From contig CACZVN010000017.1 of NCBI GenBank assembly GCA_902784615.1, positions 1 through 51,191 on the forward strand: 51,191 bases of DNA, given 5' to 3'. This document shows, piece by piece, positions 17,775 to 25,982 of the stretch. The notes beneath the pieces are model-generated. The model searched no databases, was not told the origin of the DNA, and saw only the letters and a list, made by a program, of their open reading frames with translations. Source of the DNA: an uncultured Prevotellaceae bacterium (GTDB lineage Bacteria; Bacteroidota; Bacteroidia; Bacteroidales; Bacteroidaceae). A program made the translations under genes and the position numbers. Positions within the stretch are counted from its first letter, which is position 1. Each line of letters opens with the position of its first letter.

Positions 17775-18315
17775 CATCTATTGGGATTCATTTAAGACCT
17801 TCTTTAAGATTGGCATATTCACCCTTGGTGGTGGATATGCCATGATTCCTTTGATCGAGGAAGAGGTAGTCAATAAGAAACAATGGGTATCGAAGGACGA
17901 GATGCTCGACCTGATAGCCATTGCCCAGAGTTGTCCAGGTGTCTTTGCTATCAACATCGCCACCTTCATCGGCTATAGACTGCGCAAGACTCGCGGTGCC
18001 ATTGCCACAACCATTGGAACGGCCCTACCCTCGTTTCTCATCATCCTCGCCATCGCCATCTTCTTCAGTCAGTTTAAGGATAATCCCTACGTGGCGGCTA
18101 TCTTCAGGGGTATCCGTCCTGCGGTGGTGGCATTGATTGCCGTACCTACGTTCCGCTTGGGCCAAAGGGCGAAACTCAACTGGTACACCATCTGGATTCC
18201 CATCGTCTGTGCACTGGCCATCTGGGCGCTCGGTGTTTCACCTATTTATATTATTATAATAGCTGGTCTCGCCGGCTATCTCTACGGCATGTTCATTAAA
18301 CCTACAGAATCATGA
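17764..18315 (+). CDS. chromate transporter (CHR) family protein, first half-gene
   Basis: A 183-residue integral membrane protein of the short-chain CHR family, with the conserved L-G-G-G-Y-A-M near residue 20, Q-S-C-P-G near 57 and about five hydrophobic helices. Short CHR proteins work as pairs of homologous halves with opposite topology, and the partner is the next gene. Known members export chromate by proton antiport, but many in anaerobes have unknown anion substrates, so the name is only a family label. The ATG lies inside the last codons of purL (overlap 17764-17774), so it depends on purL translation. It ends in TGA. Confidence 0.85.
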   Translation: MQNNIYWDSFKTFFKIGIFTLGGGYAMIPLIEEEVVNKKQWVSKDEMLDLIAIAQSCPGVFAINIATFIGYRLRKTRGAIATTIGTALPSFLIILAIAIFFSQFKDNPYVAAIFRGIRPAVVALIAVPTFRLGQRAKLNWYTIWIPIVCALAIWALGVSPIYIIIIAGLAGYLYGMFIKPTES

Positions 18316-18887
18316 TCTACCTGTCTTTGTTCTTTACGTTCTTCAAGATCGGACTCTTCGGATTCGGTGGTGGCTATGGCATGCTCTCGCTGATCCAGCA
18401 CGAGACGGTGGAGTCGCACCATTGGCTCTCGACATCTGAGTTCACGGATATCGTGGCCATCTCGCAGATGACGCCCGGGCCCATCGGCATCAATAGTGCC
18501 ACCTACTGTGGTTATACCGCCATTCATAATGCGGGCTACGGGGAGATGATGGCAGTACTCGGCTCCGCCACGGCCACCTTCGCACTGGTACTGCCCTCGC
18601 TCGTCCTGATGATACTGATCAGCAGGATGTTCATGAAGTACATGAACACCCCGCTGGTACAATCGATATTCAAAGGTCTGCGCCCTGCCGTCGTCGGACT
18701 GCTCGCCGCCGCCACCCTCCTGCTCTGCAACAAGGAGAACTTCTCCACGCCTATGGAAAACCCCTGGCAGTTCTTTATCAGTTGTGCCCTCCTCGTTGCC
18801 ACGGCCTACGGCACGGGTTATCTCAAAATTAACCCCATCCGCATGATCTGCTACGCGGGCTTCGCAGGGTTACTGCTATTGTATTAA
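18312..18887 (+). CDS. chromate transporter (CHR) family protein, second half-gene
   Basis: A 191-residue integral membrane protein, the homologous partner of the preceding gene. It has F-G-F-G-G-G-Y-G-M near residue 17, Q-M-T-P-G-P-I-G-I-N-S-A-T near 53 and several hydrophobic helices to the end. It overlaps the first half by ATGA at 18312-18315. Together the two should form a heterodimeric transporter. The 36-bp gap to the convergent GH43 gene contains the perfect palindrome GAATCTGCAGATTC (18899-18912). Confidence 0.85.
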   Translation: MIYLSLFFTFFKIGLFGFGGGYGMLSLIQHETVESHHWLSTSEFTDIVAISQMTPGPIGINSATYCGYTAIHNAGYGEMMAVLGSATATFALVLPSLVLMILISRMFMKYMNTPLVQSIFKGLRPAVVGLLAAATLLLCNKENFSTPMENPWQFFISCALLVATAYGTGYLKINPIRMICYAGFAGLLLLY

Positions 18888-18923
18888 TCTCAGGAAACGA
18901 ATCTGCAGATTCCAATATTCCAA

Positions 18924-20990
18924 TTAATCTTCCCAACGTAAAACAGCGCCATTGCGACGGGCTGGGTCAGCACCGGGCAAGTCCATGGAGTAGGGACTGC
19001 CTGTGGTGGGACTCTTGCCGAGATAACGGTGGGTGCGCATGGACATGAGCATGAACTCATGATTCAGATAATCCTGCCACATAAAGACTTCAGCCTTCGA
19101 CTCGTCGGTGGTCAGGCGGACATCACCTGCGATGCCATAGCCAGAGACAAAGAGGTAACGACCATCTTCACACTGAAGGATCACCTGGCCCTGACCTTTG
19201 TCGATTACCTTGAAACGCGTCTGAAGGCTATGATCTGAGGCATCCGTATCATAGAGCAGTCCATGAGGTAGTGCTACCATCGGTTTCTGAGTGGCCAGAT
19301 TGATGATACGTATGGTCTTGCCATGAGGGATATTGCCAGAACGGTCAGCCTGTGGCTCCTCAACGGTGAAGTTGTCGAACTCGGCATAGCCTCCGTTCTT
19401 GCCTTTGTGGTTGAAAGCGAAAAGCGCGTGGCGCGAACCTTGGAACGAGATGAGCTGATAAGATAGCGGCATCTCACGACCTATCTGCTGATAATTAGTG
19501 CCATCAAGCGAGTATTCGTAGTGGGCACCATCGTGGTCGTAGTCACCCACCATGCGAAGCCACAATTTCTCTGTCGTAATCAAGGTGTCGATGGTGTCGT
19601 TGATAGCCTGTTCATAGCAGCGGAGAATGGATTGAGGACCATCCTTGACGATGCCGACCCAGGAGCAAGGCACGTTGATATTGCCCAAACCAGCCACGTC
19701 GCCATCCTTCATGCCCTTCGTATAAAGCTCGACGGTGGTGATAGAGACGGGACCTATGACACGTTGAGTGAGCGTGTTACGAGCCCACATCAATTGTTCG
19801 GCAGGCATTGTCTGCAGGCGCAGACGACCTTTCTTCAGACTCCATTTAGTGTCATCAGGGTTGTGGTTCCACTGCCATATACGGCCAAGCGCTTTGCCAT
19901 TAAAATCTTCGCTGCGCTCGTACAGGGCATGTGGTTTCACCTCTGTATTGATGGCAGGCTTCAGCCATGTTCGTGGTGCTCTACCGAGATTGCCTTCAAG
20001 ACCGACCATGGGCCAACCGTCTTTCCACGTGATGGGGGCAAGGGTTACCGTGCGACCTATCGAGTGGAAATCCATCATGAGCAAGGCCCACCATTGTCCG
20101 TTCTGATCTTCAACGATACCCCCCTGATGGATATTGGTGCATGCGGTAGCGTCCTGATCGACCTCGGGAATACCAAACATTGTACCATCCTCGCCTATAC
20201 GATACCTGGCATCACGAGGAATCTGCGTGATGGGTGCCTGATGGTAGCCGAAGGTCTCGTCGGCTGTAATAGTGATGGTCTCGTATGGTCCCCAGATGCT
20301 CTTGGAACGACTGCACAGGGTGCGACCATTAGGACGGTAGTCGGTAGATATGAGGTAGTACATACCGTTGATCTTATACATGTGATGCCCTTCGCCAATA
20401 CCACTGCCCTCAGGGATGATGACACGGTCAGTACCTTCCACGGGACCACTCATATCGGACTTCAGTTCCGTACAATGCACTTCCCCATACTTATGGATGG
20501 CATAGATCTTACCATCATCGTCGAAGAGTACGCTGAGGTCGTATATGTCACCTTGCATATTGTGGTGCTCCCAAGGCCCACGGATATCCTTCGAGGTGTA
20601 GCACTGAAGACCTTTTCCATTAATGTTCGTAAAGACATAAAACAACCCATTCGCATAACGGATGGCGGGTGCCCATACACCCTGACCGTAAACCTCCTTG
20701 TGGTTCCTCAACGAGAAGGCGTCATCGTCGAAGTCGAAGCGGTCGAAGCAATAGGAGATGTTCTCCCAATTCACCAGGTCTTTCGAATGGAGAATAACCA
20801 GGCCAGGCACAGTGTGCATGGTGGTGCCGGCCAGATAGTAGTCGTCACCTACACGGAGAATATCTGGGTCGGAGAACTCATCGTAGAAGAGCGGATTGGT
20901 ATAGGTGCCGTTGCCGTTATCGGCCGTCCACGACTGGGCCGAAGTCGTCAGACTTGCCGCGGCGAAGAGAGACAAGAATAAGTGTTTCAT
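18924..20990 (-). CDS. GH43 glycosidase with concanavalin-like and beta-trefoil-like C-terminal regions
   Basis: A 688-residue exported enzyme (signal peptide ending T-T-S-A-Q-S). The five-bladed GH43 domain covers residues about 25-310: catalytic base in F-S-D-P-D, pKa-modulating Asp in I-Y-D-L-S-V, acid Glu in G-I-G-E-G-H-H. A second domain (about 345-540, S-E-D-F-N-G-K to F-D-N-F-T-V) resembles the GH43 C-terminal concanavalin-like fold of beta-xylosidases and arabinofuranosidases. The last about 140 residues (C-E-D-G-R-Y-L-F-V-S, later R-T-H-R-Y-L-G, A-V-L-R-W) look like a beta-trefoil of fascin or AbfB type, perhaps for sugar binding. The start at 20990 places the signal correctly, 11 bases after the previous GH43 gene. 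Exo-arabinofuranosidase is likely from context; xylosidase is possible. Confidence 0.8.
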   Translation of the reverse strand: MKHLFLSLFAAASLTTSAQSWTADNGNGTYTNPLFYDEFSDPDILRVGDDYYLAGTTMHTVPGLVILHSKDLVNWENISYCFDRFDFDDDAFSLRNHKEVYGQGVWAPAIRYANGLFYVFTNINGKGLQCYTSKDIRGPWEHHNMQGDIYDLSVLFDDDGKIYAIHKYGEVHCTELKSDMSGPVEGTDRVIIPEGSGIGEGHHMYKINGMYYLISTDYRPNGRTLCSRSKSIWGPYETITITADETFGYHQAPITQIPRDARYRIGEDGTMFGIPEVDQDATACTNIHQGGIVEDQNGQWWALLMMDFHSIGRTVTLAPITWKDGWPMVGLEGNLGRAPRTWLKPAINTEVKPHALYERSEDFNGKALGRIWQWNHNPDDTKWSLKKGRLRLQTMPAEQLMWARNTLTQRVIGPVSITTVELYTKGMKDGDVAGLGNINVPCSWVGIVKDGPQSILRCYEQAINDTIDTLITTEKLWLRMVGDYDHDGAHYEYSLDGTNYQQIGREMPLSYQLISFQGSRHALFAFNHKGKNGGYAEFDNFTVEEPQADRSGNIPHGKTIRIINLATQKPMVALPHGLLYDTDASDHSLQTRFKVIDKGQGQVILQCEDGRYLFVSGYGIAGDVRLTTDESKAEVFMWQDYLNHEFMLMSMRTHRYLGKSPTTGSPYSMDLPGADPARRNGAVLRWED

Positions 20991-21001
20991 GTGACCTGCA
21001 C

Positions 21002-22795
21002 TTACTTGATGATGACCTTCCTGCCGTTCTGGAGATAGATGCCCTTGCAATGCGGTGCCGTGACGCGACGGCCCTGCAGGTCGAAGAGCGCACCGTCGGT
21101 CTGGACTCGGCTCTCGACGGTCTCAATGCCTGAAGACAGGTCCTCATACTTGTAACCCCACACGGAGATGCCGCTGGTACGAGTGCCGGTGAAGGCGACC
21201 ACTTTCGTATCTGTCTGCTCCATGGTCTGTTCCACCATCACGCACTTATAGGTGAGGTTGTTCAGTTTGATGTGGATGTAACTGGTGCCATCGACGACCT
21301 CCCAACTGTTCTCGCCCGTCACATCGCCCGTGATGGTACCGTCGGTATTCAGTTCTATCTCGACGGGTTTGCTGGCTTCCTTCTTGGTGTGGTCGAGTTT
21401 ATACTTGTGGGTCAGCAACATGTACTTGCCGGGGATCCTATCTGTGGTTATCTGCTGCGTGGTGGCAATGTCGGCACTCTTCACCTCCTCGCCCGTATAT
21501 TCGAACGGTGCGGCCACCAGCCAGCCATCCTCGTTCTGGAATACCTGATGCACGCGCACTTCATGTTCCTCGCTCCTGTTCTGGAATCGCGTATGATAGA
21601 CCAGATAGGTGCGCCCGTCCTCGGCAGCAATGATGCTATTGTGGCCTTGCGAGCGCTCACCGTTGTTGCCCGTGGTCTGGTTGCCCCAACTGGTATAGGC
21701 CCCCATAATGTTCATGCCACGGTTATCAGTGGCATTGGGACCGAAGTTCAACTTATAACTGGAAAACATGGCAGCCGTGCCAAAGGTGTCCACGTATGGA
21801 CCGTCAGGACTCTCGGAACGGAACACGCGCATCTGATAGCCACCGTTATTATAATCGGTGGAAACACCACCAGCCGCCAGTCCGCCGTAAGTAACGAAAA
21901 GGAAATAGTAGCCGCCAATATATTCGATATAGGAGGCTTCGCCAGAAACATAGTAGCCGCCGGCAATCTTCTTACCGAAATAGGGATCGACAGTGATGCC
22001 GTTGCCCTCACCCACCTGCTCGTAGGTGACGTCATAGTCTCGCAGACCCGTGTTTTCGTCGAGTTCGAGCATCCAGATGCCGCCGCTCCAGGAACCGTAG
22101 GACATCCAGAGTTTGCCCTGCTCATCGTAGAACACGCAGGGGTCGATACAGTTGGGATAGCGCTCGCCCCAGTTGCCCGTCCCGCCATCCTTCATGGCAT
22201 AGCGTTCAGGGAGGGAACTGAGCGATCCCAGCACCAGTTCCAGATCGGTCTCCTTATACGTGTCGTTCTCGAAGAAGCCACTGATAACGACGGGTGCCTG
22301 ATAGCGGTAGGGACCATCGATTTTGTCGGCTGTCAACAGGATAATACTGGAATACCAGTAGTCACCGTTGATGCTGAGATACATGCACCATTTGCTCATT
22401 ACAGGGTTCCATATCACGTCGGGTGCCCACATCATACCATTGACATTGTATGTATTGCCCTTGCGCGTGCTTCCCTTTTCTGCCCAGGTTTTGGCGTTGA
22501 AAATAAAACTCACGTCCTGTCCCCCCTTCTTCATGGTAGTCACCTGCGGAGTGGTGAATGCCAGATTATTGGCGGCATTGTCGCTTGTGGATGTCTGCCA
22601 AGGGGCCGTGAAGGCTGTCCAACTCATTAGGTCTGTCGTCTTGGCGGCGGCACGATGTGAACCAAAAATATAATAGGACTTTGTGTTAGGTTCCCACACG
22701 ATGCTTGGATCATGCACGCTGACCCGCTTCAGTTCATAGGCTGAAACACATAATGGCAACAAAGCCAATAACAGGTAGAACAGAAATCTTTTCAT
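21002..22795 (-). CDS. GH43 endo-arabinanase-type enzyme with C-terminal secretion-like motif
   Basis: A 597-residue exported enzyme. The GH43 domain (about residues 22-370) has Asp29 in V-H-D-P-S, Asp218 in C-I-D-P and the Glu-rich G-E-A-S-Y-I-E (286-291) where the acid residue is expected. A beta-sandwich domain follows (about 420-545), as in extracellular endo-alpha-1,5-arabinanases. The last about 40 residues end F-D-L-Q-G-R-R-V ... K-G-I-Y-L-Q-N-G-R-K-V-I-I-K, the short sorting-like tail seen on many Prevotella secreted proteins, related to type IX secretion C-terminal domains. The substrate is inferred from the fold and three GH43 genes in a row. It has its own promoter upstream. Confidence 0.82.
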   Translation of the reverse strand: MKRFLFYLLLALLPLCVSAYELKRVSVHDPSIVWEPNTKSYYIFGSHRAAAKTTDLMSWTAFTAPWQTSTSDNAANNLAFTTPQVTTMKKGGQDVSFIFNAKTWAEKGSTRKGNTYNVNGMMWAPDVIWNPVMSKWCMYLSINGDYWYSSIILLTADKIDGPYRYQAPVVISGFFENDTYKETDLELVLGSLSSLPERYAMKDGGTGNWGERYPNCIDPCVFYDEQGKLWMSYGSWSGGIWMLELDENTGLRDYDVTYEQVGEGNGITVDPYFGKKIAGGYYVSGEASYIEYIGGYYFLFVTYGGLAAGGVSTDYNNGGYQMRVFRSESPDGPYVDTFGTAAMFSSYKLNFGPNATDNRGMNIMGAYTSWGNQTTGNNGERSQGHNSIIAAEDGRTYLVYHTRFQNRSEEHEVRVHQVFQNEDGWLVAAPFEYTGEEVKSADIATTQQITTDRIPGKYMLLTHKYKLDHTKKEASKPVEIELNTDGTITGDVTGENSWEVVDGTSYIHIKLNNLTYKCVMVEQTMEQTDTKVVAFTGTRTSGISVWGYKYEDLSSGIETVESRVQTDGALFDLQGRRVTAPHCKGIYLQNGRKVIIK

Positions 22796-22832
22796 TGTTT
22801 ACAACATTTTAGTTATACACACACTTCGTGTG

Positions 22833-22863
22833 CAAAGATACAAAAACTATTTCAATTATGCAA
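22833..22863 (-). promoter_or_regulatory. promoter for the two-gene GH43 operon
   Basis: On the minus strand TTG (22863-22861) and TATCTTTG (22840-22833) are 20 bp apart, a good Bacteroidetes promoter. The -33 part lies inside the end of the upstream GH43 gene. A short hairpin, CACAC (22820-22824) with GTGTG (22828-22832), lies in the leader. Confidence 0.7.
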
Positions 22864-23910
22864 GTCTATCTCCGGCCAATTATCACTTGTCCAGCGGATA
22901 GGACACTGGATGAGGACGGAGGCTCCTTGCTGAGCAACACTATAGCCGTGGCAGATGAAGATGTCCTGTCCGCCAATGTGATAGGCAGCACAGTGTCCTG
23001 CTGCCTCATACTCCTTCTTGTCGCCCTCGAGGAATAGTTTTCCACCACCGTCGCGCATATCAATGCCCTCAGAATCAAGATAAGGGCCTTCGACACTCTT
23101 GCTACGACCTACAGCAACGCGGTAGTTGCTCTTCGAACCTTGGCAACAGTAGTCCCAGGAGACAAAGAGATAATAGTATCCTGCATGTTTGAAGACAAAC
23201 GGAGCCTCGATCGCGTTGGGTCCTGCAAAGTCGGATGTAGGATTCTTCGGAGGATTGGGATTGACAGCGAGTGCCTTCTGGCCATCAGGGGTCGAGAGGT
23301 TATAACGACGGGCAATGGTACGCGGTTTCTCACCGGCAGCGATATGCATCGTCGTGTCGAGTCGGATCAGTTGGATACCGTCCCAGAACGAGCCCCACAC
23401 AAGCCAAGGCTGGTCATTGTCGTCAATCACGAAGTTGGGGTCTATAGCGTTCCAGTTGTCACGGCCTTCACGGGAGCAGATGATGGCACCCAAATCGTCC
23501 CAGAGGCCTGAGGCCAATGAACGGGTAGAGAGGAGGCCAATGGCAGAGCCGTTGCGTCCGAAGGTAGAACAACTGTAGGCAAGCCACCAGCGGTTGTGCC
23601 ACTGAATAATATCTGGCGCCCACACATGATGGGTGAAACCAGGCACGGAATCGCACGTCCACTGGGGAATAACCGACATGAGGGGATCAGCCTTCACCGT
23701 CCATGTCTGACAGTCCTTGGAAGTCATCTGCTGAATACCCATGCCCGTGCAGTAGAGATAATAGATGTCACCTTCCTGCGCCATCACTGGGTCATGGACC
23801 ATTGGTGTGGAGGTCTGGAAGTCTGTCCGTGGGAAGTGATGCGGCTGCCCGATGACCGAAAAAGGCATCATAAGGGCTAACAGCGACCACAATATTGTTT
23901 TCGCTTTCAT
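22852..23910 (-). CDS. GH43 endo-alpha-1,5-arabinanase-like enzyme
   Basis: A 352-residue exported single-domain GH43 enzyme (signal peptide to V-I-G-Q). All three catalytic residues are visible: Asp40 in V-H-D-P, Asp157 in N-A-I-D-P and Glu235 in A-I-E-A-P-F. The compact one-domain form and these motif contexts match endo-arabinanases of the GH43_4/5/6 group. It would cut the arabinan backbone of pectin side chains. It follows the SusC/SusD/lipoprotein genes after a probable terminator and ends in TGA. An exo-acting arabinosidase is an alternative. Confidence 0.82.
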   Translation of the reverse strand: MKAKTILWSLLALMMPFSVIGQPHHFPRTDFQTSTPMVHDPVMAQEGDIYYLYCTGMGIQQMTSKDCQTWTVKADPLMSVIPQWTCDSVPGFTHHVWAPDIIQWHNRWWLAYSCSTFGRNGSAIGLLSTRSLASGLWDDLGAIICSREGRDNWNAIDPNFVIDDNDQPWLVWGSFWDGIQLIRLDTTMHIAAGEKPRTIARRYNLSTPDGQKALAVNPNPPKNPTSDFAGPNAIEAPFVFKHAGYYYLFVSWDYCCQGSKSNYRVAVGRSKSVEGPYLDSEGIDMRDGGGKLFLEGDKKEYEAAGHCAAYHIGGQDIFICHGYSVAQQGASVLIQCPIRWTSDNWPEIDLHN

Positions 23911-23936
23911 AATTTACAGTATCAAGAAAAGTAGAA

Positions 23937-23964
23937 GGGGACGGGCTTCACAAAGTCCGCCCCC
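23937..23964 (-). terminator. hairpin after the susC-susD-lipoprotein operon
   Basis: GGGGACGG (23937-23944) pairs with CCGCCCCC (23957-23964) with one mismatch. On the minus strand a T-rich stretch (ACTTTTCTT) follows. It lies just after the stop of the 24015 gene and would end or attenuate transcription into the GH43 gene. Confidence 0.55.
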
Positions 23965-24014
23965 AATAAAGATTTACTAACTAACTAAATGACGCAGAAT
24001 GAAATATCCGCTGT

Positions 24015-25937
24015 TTATTCGAACACAAGGTGAGATCCCTCACAGGTGAAGTGGAAATAGAAATCCTCACCGTCAATCGGGCTGATGCCGATGTAGTCCT
24101 GATAGTAGGTCACACCGTCGTTACCCACCATGACACACTTCACGTCGGCCGATCTGCCATTATTCGTGACGGAGACGGTCACCTTGGCACCGTCCATCGC
24201 TGCCAGCCATGCTACCCAGTCGCTCTGTCCACCGCTCGGTGTGCAGGCATCATAGCCAGCACCCCAGCCGTAGTTGTCAGCGCGGAGCACGGAGTACTCC
24301 GTAGTACCATCTTGGTTGGTGAGTACCACAAGGAAGTTATTCCAGTTGGCAGAACCGTTGGTATAGTTCACGAAACTCCTGGTATATGTCTGACCTGCGG
24401 GTACGTAAATGTATGGAGAGTGAGCAGTCCACCAGCCTGTAGAGTTGTCTTCCTCACCCAGCACGTCATCGAATTCCAGATGACCGCCTTCGATCGTGAA
24501 GTGAGTATAAAAGTCCTCGGAATCAATTTGGATACCAATGTAACTCTGCTCGTAGGTCACGCCGTCGGTGCCCACCATGACAGCCTTCACGTCGGCCGTT
24601 CCGTCACCATTATTAGTGACGTATGAGGTCACCTTGGCACCGTCCATGGCAGCCAGCCATGCAACCCAGTCGCTCTGGCCACCGCTCGGTGTGCAGGCAT
24701 CATAGCCAGCACCCCAGCCGTAGTTGTCAGCACGGAGCACGGCATATTCGGTAGAACCGTCCACATTGGTGAGCACCCAGAGGAAGTTGTTCCAGTTGGC
24801 AGCACCGTTGGTATAGTTGGTGAAAGTGCTGACAAATGTCTCCTTAGGAGCAACTCTAACCTTCTCGGAGTGAGCCTCCCACCAGCCAGTTGTATTGTCG
24901 GCATTACCAAGGATGGTGTACATCTTGTCAACCACCTCGAATGAAGCGTAACCGATAACAGGCTGTGCAGCGGCCTCACCCTTATAGGTCTTGCTATAGA
25001 CAGCCACCAACGTCTTGGCACCCAGATTAGCCATGTCGGGAATAGCCTGGAAGGTCAGGTCGGCAGCGGTCACATCCAGCGACACACCAGTTTCAAACTG
25101 TACGGTAGCGGTCACATTGGCGAAAGCCTCTTCGAGCGTTGCACCCTGAAGCACTTTCTTGGGCACACCATTCAGCGTCATTGACAACGGCTGCTTATCC
25201 TCAGCAGAGGTGAAGCCCCCAATAGGTTCGATGGTACTGCCAAGCCAGTTGATGTAAGAGCCCTCAGGAACGAGGAAACAACGGATGGTCGTATTAGACT
25301 GATCGGCATTGAGGTTCACCAGTGGCGATGTCTGCGTATAGGTCTTTGTCACAGTACCATTCGTCATTGTGACAATCAGACCACCGCCAGTACGGTCAAC
25401 CGTCAGCGTTACCTTACCGCCGAGTTTATCTACACCAGAGTCGGTATCGGTAGCAAACTCCAGGTCACTCGTAGCCAAACTACGGTCGATATAGTCGCCC
25501 CACTCAGAGTTACCGCTCGGCTGATAGTCATAACGGATGGCTCCGTACTCCTTATAGTTGGCAGCACCACGATCCTCGTCGTTACAGATAATCATGGCGT
25601 AGTTCTTATAGGTGTTTGTTGCAGCAGGGTTGATATTCAGGTTGAACTGGGCAATCCACTTCTCACCCTCGGGAATCTGATAGTACTTAGAGAACTGAGC
25701 CCACCATCCTGTAGAGTAGTCGGTGGCACCAACGGTATATACGTCCTCTTCCATTCCCTCGATTACATCCTCACCGCCTTGGTTGTTCTTCTTGGCCTCG
25801 GCAATAGAGTCAGCCTTAGAAGACAGCCAGTCGGGAGAGTCAATGCTAAACAAGTCACCGCCCTCACAACTCGTAAGAGCCATTGTGGCAAGTGCAATAG
25901 CGCAGAAAACGGTTGCTATTTTATTCAAATATTTCAT
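24015..25937 (-). CDS. surface lipoprotein with three repeated TGWW modules, probable glycan-binding protein
   Basis: A 640-residue lipoprotein (lipobox M-A-L-T-S-C-E, followed by acidic residues that favour surface display). Three related modules of about 145 residues start at T-G-W-W: residues about 74-240, 348-490 and 497-640. Modules 2 and 3 share a long identical block around Y-G-W-G-A-G-Y-D-A-C and A-W-L-A-A-M-D-G-A. Between modules 1 and 2 is an Ig-like segment (about 255-340, L-S-M-T-L-N-G-V-P). Position directly after SusD in a PUL is where surface glycan-binding proteins sit, and the exposed W and Y residues suit carbohydrate stacking. Binding of arabinan is inferred, and I do not recognise the module family. 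Confidence 0.75.
   Translation of the reverse strand: MKYLNKIATVFCAIALATMALTSCEGGDLFSIDSPDWLSSKADSIAEAKKNNQGGEDVIEGMEEDVYTVGATDYSTGWWAQFSKYYQIPEGEKWIAQFNLNINPAATNTYKNYAMIICNDEDRGAANYKEYGAIRYDYQPSGNSEWGDYIDRSLATSDLEFATDTDSGVDKLGGKVTLTVDRTGGGLIVTMTNGTVTKTYTQTSPLVNLNADQSNTTIRCFLVPEGSYINWLGSTIEPIGGFTSAEDKQPLSMTLNGVPKKVLQGATLEEAFANVTATVQFETGVSLDVTAADLTFQAIPDMANLGAKTLVAVYSKTYKGEAAAQPVIGYASFEVVDKMYTILGNADNTTGWWEAHSEKVRVAPKETFVSTFTNYTNGAANWNNFLWVLTNVDGSTEYAVLRADNYGWGAGYDACTPSGGQSDWVAWLAAMDGAKVTSYVTNNGDGTADVKAVMVGTDGVTYEQSYIGIQIDSEDFYTHFTIEGGHLEFDDVLGEEDNSTGWWTAHSPYIYVPAGQTYTRSFVNYTNGSANWNNFLVVLTNQDGTTEYSVLRADNYGWGAGYDACTPSGGQSDWVAWLAAMDGAKVTVSVTNNGRSADVKCVMVGNDGVTYYQDYIGISPIDGEDFYFHFTCEGSHLVFE
24181..24742. 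repeat. two 112-bp near-identical copies, 450 bp apart, within the lipoprotein gene
   Basis: Positions 24181-24292 and 24631-24742 differ at about 5 of 112 bases. They code the most conserved part of modules 3 and 2. Identity is high even at third codon positions, which points to recent duplication or gene conversion rather than protein-level constraint alone. Confidence 0.85.
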
Positions 25938-25982
25938 AATCGTATTCTTTTTCTTAATTCTTAATTCTTAACTCTTTTTTAA

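Noticed and set aside
16446-17777. 443-codon open frame antisense to purL
   Set aside because: It mirrors purL, has no recognisable domain or signal, and its low-complexity V/L/H-rich composition is typical of antisense shadows in GC-rich coding DNA.
18899-18912. palindrome GAATCTGCAGATTC as operator or terminator
   Set aside because: It lies between convergent gene ends where no promoter is present, and has no loop or T-tract for a terminator.
19521-22630. long plus-strand frames (486 and 452 codons) across the GH43 genes
   Set aside because: Both lie opposite genes with intact catalytic motifs and signal peptides; no domains or promoters support them.
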